Part shown: one piece after another, positions 58,514 through 64,000 of the stretch | How the letters are laid out: the number at the start of each line of letters is the position of its first letter | Numbering within the stretch: position 1 is the first letter of the stretch | Source of the DNA: Anas platyrhynchos | Lineage: Eukaryota > Chordata > Aves > Anseriformes > Anatidae | Length of the DNA stretch: 64,000 nt | Assembly (NCBI RefSeq): GCF_047663525.1 | Contig: NC_092612.1 | Location: forward strand, 2,885,501 to 2,949,500 | Direction of reading: 5' to 3' | Notes under the pieces: generated by a model | What the model saw: the letters and a program-made list of their open reading frames with translations, nothing else | The model's database searches: none | Told to the model about the DNA's origin: nothing | Translations under genes and position numbers: made by a program

Positions 58514-58519
58514 TTTATT
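58514..58519 (-). terminator. PMVK: PMVK poly(A) signal
   Basis: AATAAA on the minus strand (TTTATT on plus), about 360 bp after the PMVK stop. Confidence 0.75.
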
Positions 58520-58875
58520 CCAGTGCAGGCATCGCCCCCAGCCCGGACAGGAGAGGCAAACTGGGAAGCGCCGCTGGGCTCGCAGGGGACACGGGACGCA
58601 GGACACGGTCCCCGAGCCACAGCTGAGGGTCACTGAGCAGCAGCAGCCCCTCACCCCTGGGGGAAGGCACGGCCCCTGCGGGGTGTGGGTGAAGCGGATG
58701 GAGGTGCTGGGGGGGCTGGCTGCCTCCCCCCGGTCTCCTCCTCCCCAGCACCACTACTGGGGACCCAGAGGTGGCCCCCACGATGCTCCCCACGCAGGGT
58801 AAAGCCCACAGGAAGGATGAGGCCCTGTGTGAGCGGCTCTGAACAGCCGCGTGCCCCCCAAATCCCATGTGGGAG

Positions 58876-59012
58876 CTACAGCCGGCTGCGGACGGACTGC
58901 AGCAGCGCTTCCAGCTGCCCGTCCAGGGACAGCTCGTCCCCGTCGTTGGTGATCACCCAGTCGAAGGCCACTCCCTGGTCCAGGCCGCACTCAGACTCGG
59001 CGTCGTCCACCC
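58876..59012 (-). CDS. PMVK: PMVK exon 5 (C-terminus, SRL)
   Basis: Encodes [20 protein letters not shown] through QSVRSRL. Acceptor TTCCCCAG. Confidence 0.95.
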
Positions 59013-60974
59013 CTGGGGAAGAGCAGAGCCCACACCACAAGTCAGGATCCATCCCCCGGGGGAGGCACCGCGCAGCCTCACCCCCCGCCCGCTGCTCTGG
59101 AGCTTTATCCTGATCCTCCGGCTCCTGCACTGCGGGCACAGCAGTGGAGGCAGGGCAGAGCCGTGCTGCAGGGAGCTGCGATGCCCCAGGTTTGGCTGCG
59201 GTGTGATGGGAAGCAGCGCTCGCTCACCCGCCACGAAGACCCAGTTCCTCCTCTTCCTCGTCTCCTCGGAGGCCACGACCCGCACGGTCTGCACCACGTC
59301 CCCGTAGACGTCCCGGAACCACTCCACGTCCGAGAGGCGCCGCGTGTCGCTCACCACCTGCACCCAGGCTGCGTCAGCGGCCGCCCCGCGCCCCCCTGCT
59401 CCTCCCCAGCCCCACTCACCCACACCGGCTGCGCCACCCCCTCCACCACCGTCCTGCAGAAGAAGCCGGGGTCAGCACGGCGCTTCTCCTCGCCCCAGCG
59501 GATCATGTCCTGCCGGTACAGCTCCTTGTAGGCGCTGGCGTCCAGGAGCCGCTGGAAGTCCAGGCCATGCTCCTGCAGGGAGAGGGTGTGAGCAGGGCAC
59601 AGCCCTTGTCATGGGGCACGGCATGGCAAAGCTCAGCACGGCATGACATGGCACAGCATAACATGTCACAGTGTAACATGGCATGGCATGGTGCAGCATG
59701 GCATGGCACACCATGACCTGGCACAGCATGGTGTACTATGGCATGGCACAGTGTAATATGGCACGGCTTGGTGTAGCATGGCATGGCACAGCACAGCTCA
59801 GCATGGCACAGCATAACATGGCATGGCGTGGCACAGTATGGCATGGCACGGCACAGTATAACATGGCACAGCTCAGCACGGCATGACATGGCGTAACATG
59901 GCATGGCATGGCCCAGCATGGCACAGCACAGCTCAGCATGGCACAGCACAGTGTAACATGGCATGGTGTGGTGCGGTATGGCATGGCACAGCACAGCATA
60001 ACATGGCACAGCTCAGCACGGCATGACATGGCGTAACATGGCATGGCGTGGTGCAGCATGGCATGGCATGGCACAGCTCAGCATAACATGGCACGGCATG
60101 GCCCAGCATGGCACGGCACAGCTCAGCACAGCACAGCATAAGATGGCATGGCGTAACATGGCACGGTGTGGTGCAGTACAGCATGGCACAGCACACACAG
60201 CACAGTGTAATATGGCACAGTGTGGTGCAGCATGGCACGGCACAGCACAGTATAACATGGCACAGCTCAGCACAGCATGGCATAACATGGCAGGGCGTGG
60301 CGCAGCATGGCACAGCACTGATCGGCATGGCATGGCACAGCATAACATGGCACGGCGTGGTGTAGCATGGCACAGCACAGCACAGCTCAGCATCACATGG
60401 CATGGTACAGTATAATACGGCACGGCACAGCTCAGCATGGCACAGCTCAGCATAACATGGCACGGTGTGGCACAGCATGGCACGGCACAGCACGGCTTGG
60501 CATGGTATGGCACGGCACAGTGTAACATGGCACGGAATGGTGTGGCATGGCACGGCACAGCACGGCTTGGCACGGCACAGTGTAACATGGCACGGAATGG
60601 TGCAGCATCACACGGCACAGCTCAGCACAGCTCGGCACGGCTCAGCACGGTGGATCCCGGTGAATCCCGGCGGATCCCGGCCGCCCATCCCCGCTGCATC
60701 CTGCCCCATCCCGTCTCGCCCGTCCCGCCCGTCCCGTCCCGCCCCGTACCTCTGCGTAGCGCTCCTTGAGCGGCGCGGAGAGGCGCAGGACGCAGCACAC
60801 GGCGGGGCCCAGCCTGCGGGACAGCGATCAGCGGGACGGGACCCGGCTCCCCCCGCGGCCCCCCCCCCCCCGTCCCGTCCCGTCCCGGTACCGGCTGCGG
60901 AGCTGCTCGGCCACGAAGTCCTTCCCCGACTTCCTCTTGCCGCTCAGCAGCAGCACGGCGCGGGGCGCCGCCAT
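58876..60974 (-). CDS. PMVK: Phosphomevalonate kinase
   Basis: Converts (R)-5-phosphomevalonate and ATP to 5-diphosphomevalonate and ADP in the mevalonate (isoprenoid/sterol) pathway. Five exons: 60892-60974, 60750-60813, 59420-59572, 59228-59357, 58876-59012 (stop TAG 58878-58876), total 188 aa against 192 in human. The N-terminus [20 protein letters not shown] carries the unusual P-loop [61 protein letters not shown] and [12 protein letters not shown] match the animal PMVK family. It ends in SRL, a type 1 peroxisomal targeting signal as in human. The gene lies head to tail behind PBXIP1. Confidence 0.96.
59228..59357 (-). CDS. PMVK: PMVK exon 4
   Basis: 130 bp encoding [39 protein letters not shown] and VFVA. 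Donor GTGAGC. Confidence 0.95.
59420..59572 (-). CDS. PMVK: PMVK exon 3
   Basis: 51 aa, [20 protein letters not shown] through VEGVAQPVW, phase 0 at both ends. Confidence 0.95.
59573..60749 (-). other. PMVK: PMVK intron 2
   Basis: 1.18 kb, nearly all occupied by the pentamer satellite described separately. Confidence 0.9.
59610..60650 (+). repeat. Pentamer-based satellite in PMVK intron 2
   Basis: About 1.04 kb built of 5-bp words, mainly CATGG, CACAG, CACGG, CTCAG, CATAA and CGTAA. These group into longer composite units (for example CATGGCACAGCATAACATGG) repeated with variation. The period of 5 keeps several frames open on both strands, giving spurious Met/Cys/His/Ala-rich proteins. Confidence 0.95.
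60750..60813 (-). CDS. PMVK: PMVK exon 2
   Basis: 64 bp encoding [20 protein letters not shown] and E. Acceptor CCCGCAG, donor GTACGG. Confidence 0.94.
60892..60974 (-). CDS. PMVK: PMVK exon 1 (P-loop)
   Basis: Start ATG at 60974-60972 inside an ATGGCGGCG context. Encodes the nucleotide-binding GKRKSGKD loop. Ends in a split Arg codon. Confidence 0.95.
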
Positions 60975-61142
60975 CCCGCCACGGCCCCCCCCGCGCCACG
61001 GACGTGGTACGGCCCGGGGGGGGCGGGGCGGGGCGGGGCTGGCTCCGCCCCCTGGGTGTGTCTGGCCACGCCCACTGTGGGTTTGGCCCCGCCCCCCTCG
61101 CTATAGCGCCCCCTGCAGGGCGCCGCGGGGAGGGGCGGGGGG
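60975..61142 (-). promoter_or_regulatory. PMVK: PMVK proximal promoter
   Basis: GC-rich with GGGGCGGGGCGGGGCGGGG Sp1-type boxes (about 61019-61038). No TATA box. Confidence 0.5.
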
Positions 61143-61430
61143 CACCCCGAAATAGGGGGTACCCCAAAACCGGGGGGCACCCCAATACCGAGGGGAGTTA
61201 CCCCAAAACCAGGGGTATCCCAAAACCGAGGGGAGTTACCCCAAAACTGGGGTTACCCCAAAACCAAGGGGGATTACCCCAAAACCGAGGGGCACCCCAA
61301 AACCGAGGGGGGTCACCCCATAGCCAGGGGGGCATCCCAAAACCAGGGGACATCCCAAAACTGAGGGGAGTTACCCCAAAACCAGGGGCATCCCAAAACC
61401 CAGGGGGTTACCCCAAAATTGGGGGGCACC
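61143..61430 (+). repeat. CCCCAAAACC minisatellite upstream of PMVK
   Basis: About 15 units of 18-21 bp, core CCCCAAAACCGAGGGG with spacers GTTA, GCA or GCATC. On the minus strand this gives repeated GGTTTTGGGG, a possible G-quadruplex former. Confidence 0.9.
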
Positions 61431-61439
61431 ACACTCAGC

Positions 61440-61850
61440 CCCCATACACCCTCACCCCCCACACCCAGTCCTGACCCCCCAACCCCTTTCTTCTTCCCAG
61501 CACCCCATTTCCCCCCCATTTCCCCCCCAGCACCCCTCCTTCCCTTCCCAGCACCTCCCTTCCCCCCAGCACCCCTACACCCCCCGGCACCCCCTTTCCC
61601 CCCCCCGCACCCCATTTTGCCCCAAGCATCCCCCACACCCCCCAGCATCCCTATTTCCCCCCCCAGCACCTCCCATTCCCCCCCAACCCCCTTGCACCCC
61701 CCTTTCCCCACCCCAACACCCCCACACCCCCCAGCATCCCCCTTCCTCCCCCAACCCCCATTCCCCCCCCAGCACCCCCCTTCCCTCCTGGCACCCCCTT
61801 TTCCCTGCCCCCCCCCCGCACCCCATTCCCCCCCCAGGCACCAGTCCCAG
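61440..61850 (+). repeat. C-rich low-complexity tract
   Basis: Degenerate CCCCCCAGCACCCC-type sequence, about 400 bp, between the PMVK upstream minisatellite and the PBXIP1 3' end. Confidence 0.85.
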
Positions 61851-61867
61851 CCGTGCCCAGCGGTGAC

Positions 61868-61873
61868 TTTATT
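61868..61873 (-). terminator. PBXIP1: PBXIP1 poly(A) signal
   Basis: AATAAA on the minus strand, about 170 bp after the PBXIP1 stop. Confidence 0.75.
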
Positions 61874-62040
61874 TCATCTACAGCAGTGCAGCATCACACA
61901 GTGCAACTCGTGGGGGGGGGGGGGCACAAAGCAGCCCCCAGACCCCAACCAGGGCCCAGGGGAGCCCCCCCCGGGTGGGCTCGGGGCCGTTGTGCTGGAC
62001 GAAGGCTGGCAGCGGGGTGCCCCCCCCGCGCCCCATGGCT

Positions 62041-62098
62041 CTATCTGCTCCCCCCGTGCTGCCGCCAGGCTTTCCGGCCCCGCTCCTTCCCCGTGGAG
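62041..62098 (-). CDS. PBXIP1: PBXIP1 last coding exon
   Basis: Encodes STGKERGRKAWRQHGGSR after a split Gly codon. Acceptor CTCGCAG. Basic tail without the His-rich end of the human protein. Confidence 0.85.
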
Positions 62099-64000
62099 CT
62101 GCGAGAGAAGAGGGGCGGTGAGGGGGTCCCGGCTCTGACTCCCCCACCCCACAAAGACCCCCTCTGCGCCCCCCCGTCCCGCTCACCCGCCGCCGTCCCC
62201 GGCGTAGTGCCGCAGCACGTAGTCCTCGAAGCCGTCGGCCGCCTCCTCGTCGCCCCCCTCGCGCCGCGCCAGCTCCTCCAGCATCTCCTCCACGTCGTCC
62301 ACGAAGTCCACGAAGCGCAGGCGGTCGTGAGCGAAGGCGCCGTCGGCCCCGAAGACGCCGTCCAGCCGCGCCGCCAGCCCCCCGAAGTGCCCCCCCCAGC
62401 CCAGCCGGCCCATGAAGCCCTCCAGCAGCTGCAGGAACTGCGCCTTCTGCACGGGCTCCAGCGCGGCGCCCAGCACCTCCCGGCCCTCCTTGCGGGCGCA
62501 GTCGGCCACCCCGGCGCAGCCCTGGGGCGCCCGGTAATGGCTCAGCGGGGGCAGCTCGCGGGGGCCGTGCTGGGGGGGGCCGTGGGACGATTTCCCCCTG
62601 GCTTTGCCCGCCTTGTGCTCCCGGGGGGGCTGGGGCTCCTTCCCGTGCCCGTGGGGTTTGCCCTGCTCCTTTTTCTCCCACCCACCCCGCTCGTGGGGAC
62701 CCTCCCCGGCACCGTGCCGCTTGTGCCGCCGGCTCTCCTTCTTGTCTGCTTTGAACGGCTTCTTCCAGGGCCCGGGGAAGGGCCGGGTCCCCTCTGCCTC
62801 CAGCTCACGGCCCAGGCGCTCCTCCAGGGCACTCAGCTGCTCCGGGAGCCCCTCGAGCCCCCCCGAGCCCCGCGCTCGCTCCAGGGCGGCTGCCAGCTCC
62901 TGCCGCACCCAAGCCAGCAAGCCGCGGTGCCCGGCCCCCTCCCGCCTTGCCGCATCCCCCCTGCGGGCTGCACCCTCTGGGCCGTGGGGCTGCTCTGCTG
63001 CCGGCTCCCCAGCCTCGGTTTTGTGGGGCTGGGGGCTGCCCGGGACCCCCGCCTCCTGCAGGCGCTGCAGCTCGGCCCGGGCGGCTCGCAGTGCCTCGGT
63101 TTCCCTCTGCAGCGCGGCGCGGAGCCGCTCGTTCTCTGCAGCCAGGCTCTGCTGCTGCGCCCCGGCCGCCGCCGCCGCTCCCTCGCTCTTCTGCAGCAGG
63201 GCCTGCAGCTCTTCCTTGTGGGCCTGGGGCAGGGGGGAGAGCGGGGAGGGGGCCGTGAGGGCGTGGGGGTGGTGCTGGGGGGCAGCTTCCCCCGGGTACA
63301 TTGTGTGTGCCCACCTGCAGCTCAGCCTGCATGAGCCGGATCTCCTGGTTCTCCTTGGCCAGCTTGTCCAGGAGGAGGCTGACGGACTGCACGCTCTGGG
63401 GGTCCGCGGCGGCCGGCGGCGGGGGCTGCTGCACCAAATCCTGGGGGAGAGGAAGGACGAGGCCGTGGAGGTGCCGAGGGAGCGGCTTCCCCTCCGCCAG
63501 CCCCGTTCCCACCCCTCTCCTTACGCTCCCGTCCGCAGGCACCGGCGCCTCCTGCTCGGTGTCGGCCACGCCGCGGCTCACCACGCCGTCCACGGGGCCT
63601 GGGGGGGAACCGCACGGGGACGTCCGAGCGCGTCCGGGCTGCCCCACCGGGCACCACGGGCCAAGCCCCTCCGCGCTCACCGTCTGCTGGGTCATAGAAG
63701 CCCCCTGGGGAGAGGAAGGGACAATGAGGGGGACACCGGGCTCCCCATCCTGCCCCCCCGTCCCACCCCGGGACCGTGACTCACCGGAGATGAGCAGCAG
63801 CGCCACGGCCGCCAGCGCCAGCGCGCCCAGGAGGTACTTGCTGGAGCTGAGCCCGTCCTCGTCGCCGTTGTCCGGTGTCCCCCGGTGCAGGGCAGGCCCT
63901 GAAGGGGGGGGCCCAGCACGGGGCTCGGGGACCCGCCGCCTCCGCAGCCCCTCGGTGTCGTCGTCGCTGCTGGTGCAGCTCCCCTCCTCCGCTGGTGGTC
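62041..64000 (-). CDS. PBXIP1: PBX homeobox-interacting protein 1 (HPIP), 3' part
   Basis: Scaffold that binds PBX homeodomain proteins and estrogen receptors and shuttles between microtubules and nucleus. Exons on minus: 63785 to beyond 64000, 63681-63704, 63525-63598, 63315-63440, 62187-63223, 62041-62098 (stop TAG 62043-62041). The first visible exon has an acidic stretch (CTSSDDDTEGLRRRR) and a hydrophobic segment YLLGALALAAVALLLIS. Then comes a leucine-rich coiled coil (SVSLLLDKLAKENQEIRLMQ and further heptads in the large exon), a Lys/His/Gly-rich basic linker, and the C-terminal domain HYRAPQGCAGVADCARKEGR to HDRLRFVDFVDDVEEMLEEL. The C-terminal domain matches human PBXIP1. The N-terminus is off the right edge. 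Confidence 0.94.
62187..63223 (-). CDS. PBXIP1: PBXIP1 large exon (coiled coil, basic linker, C-terminal domain)
   Basis: 1037 bp. Begins AHKEELQALLQKSEG, with heptads to LQRLQEAG, a second helix (LAWVRQELAAALERARG), the basic linker KKPFKADKKESRRHKRHG and the conserved domain ending FEDYVLRHYAGDGG. Confidence 0.93.
63315..63440 (-). CDS. PBXIP1: PBXIP1 coiled-coil exon
   Basis: 42 aa, DLVQQPPPPAAADPQSVQSV then SLLLDKLAKENQEIRLMQAE. Acceptor CCCCCAG, donor GTGGGC. Confidence 0.9.
63525..63598 (-). CDS. PBXIP1: PBXIP1 74-bp exon
   Basis: Encodes PVDGVVSRGVADTEQEAPVP and ADGS. Acceptor CCCCCAG, donor GTAAGG. Confidence 0.87.
63681..63704 (-). CDS. PBXIP1: PBXIP1 24-bp microexon
   Basis: Encodes GFYDPAD between split Gly codons. 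The acceptor CTCTCCCCAG and donor GTGAGC are both strong. Including or skipping it keeps the frame. Confidence 0.8.
63785..64000 (-). CDS. PBXIP1: PBXIP1 exon with acidic stretch and hydrophobic segment (open at window edge)
   Basis: One continuous frame from the edge to the donor GTGAGT at 63784: SCTSSDDDTEGLRRRRVPEP, a Pro-rich link, DNGDEDGLSSSKYLLGALAL and AAVALLLIS. A CTTCAG at 63903-63899 looks like an acceptor, but the frame reads straight through it. Confidence 0.88.

Noticed and set aside
59503-60618. Cys/His/Met/Ala-rich frames resembling repetitive secreted proteins
   Set aside because: They come from the 5-bp satellite in PMVK intron 2; no promoter, splice or homology support.
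61853-63334. 493-aa plus-strand frame antisense to PBXIP1
   Set aside because: The minus strand carries the real gene, with splice sites and conserved domains.
63899-63903. Possible acceptor CTTCAG splitting the PBXIP1 hydrophobic-segment exon
   Set aside because: The upstream sequence stays in the same frame and reads DDDTEGLRRRR, a recognisable PBXIP1 segment, so no intron is needed.

Overview
The window is vertebrate nuclear DNA, GC-rich and intron-compact, and almost certainly avian. It carries six multi-exon genes in the order and orientation known from human 1q21.3: UBE2Q1 (-), CHRNB2 (+), ADAR (-), KCNN3 (-), PMVK (-), PBXIP1 (-). The CHRNB2 signal peptide and C-terminal tail resemble the chicken protein as I remember it, the only recognisable transposon is a decayed CR1-type LINE, and introns are short with many GC-rich minisatellites. 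All of this fits a bird microchromosome (the chicken counterpart would be chromosome 25, from memory). There are no bacterial, plasmid or CRISPR features.

Layout. 1-2763: 5' part of UBE2Q1 (exons 1-4; the gene runs off the left edge). 2764-3418: shared CpG-island promoter with ETS, YY1 and USF motifs, plus two tandem REST/RE1-like sites just upstream of CHRNB2. 3419-7444: complete CHRNB2, six exons, 490 aa. About 7960-20605: ADAR, with fourteen coding exons resolved (1164 aa from the Met at 19230; p110 form 927 aa from the Met at 18519) and a candidate leader exon at the CpG island. 21600-36386: no genes seen; a T-rich tract, 45 perfect GAGGA repeats, degenerate minisatellites and AT-rich islands that may be KCNN3 3'-UTR or conserved enhancers. 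36387-57055: complete KCNN3 coding sequence, eight exons, 668 aa, with a GC-AG intron. 58514-60974: complete PMVK, five exons, 188 aa, with a roughly 1-kb pentamer-based satellite in intron 2. 61000-61860: C-rich repeats. 61868-64000: 3' part of PBXIP1 (six exons; the gene runs off the right edge).

The genes do not form a functional pathway; they are a conserved syntenic block. CHRNB2 and KCNN3 are neuronal channels. UBE2Q1, ADAR, PMVK and PBXIP1 are broadly expressed (ubiquitin conjugation, A-to-I RNA editing, mevalonate pathway, PBX/estrogen-receptor scaffold). CHRNB2 is head-to-head with UBE2Q1 and tail-to-tail with ADAR; the other genes are co-oriented. Exon borders were placed by hand from consensus splice sites, continuous reading frame and remembered vertebrate orthologues; no alignment was run.
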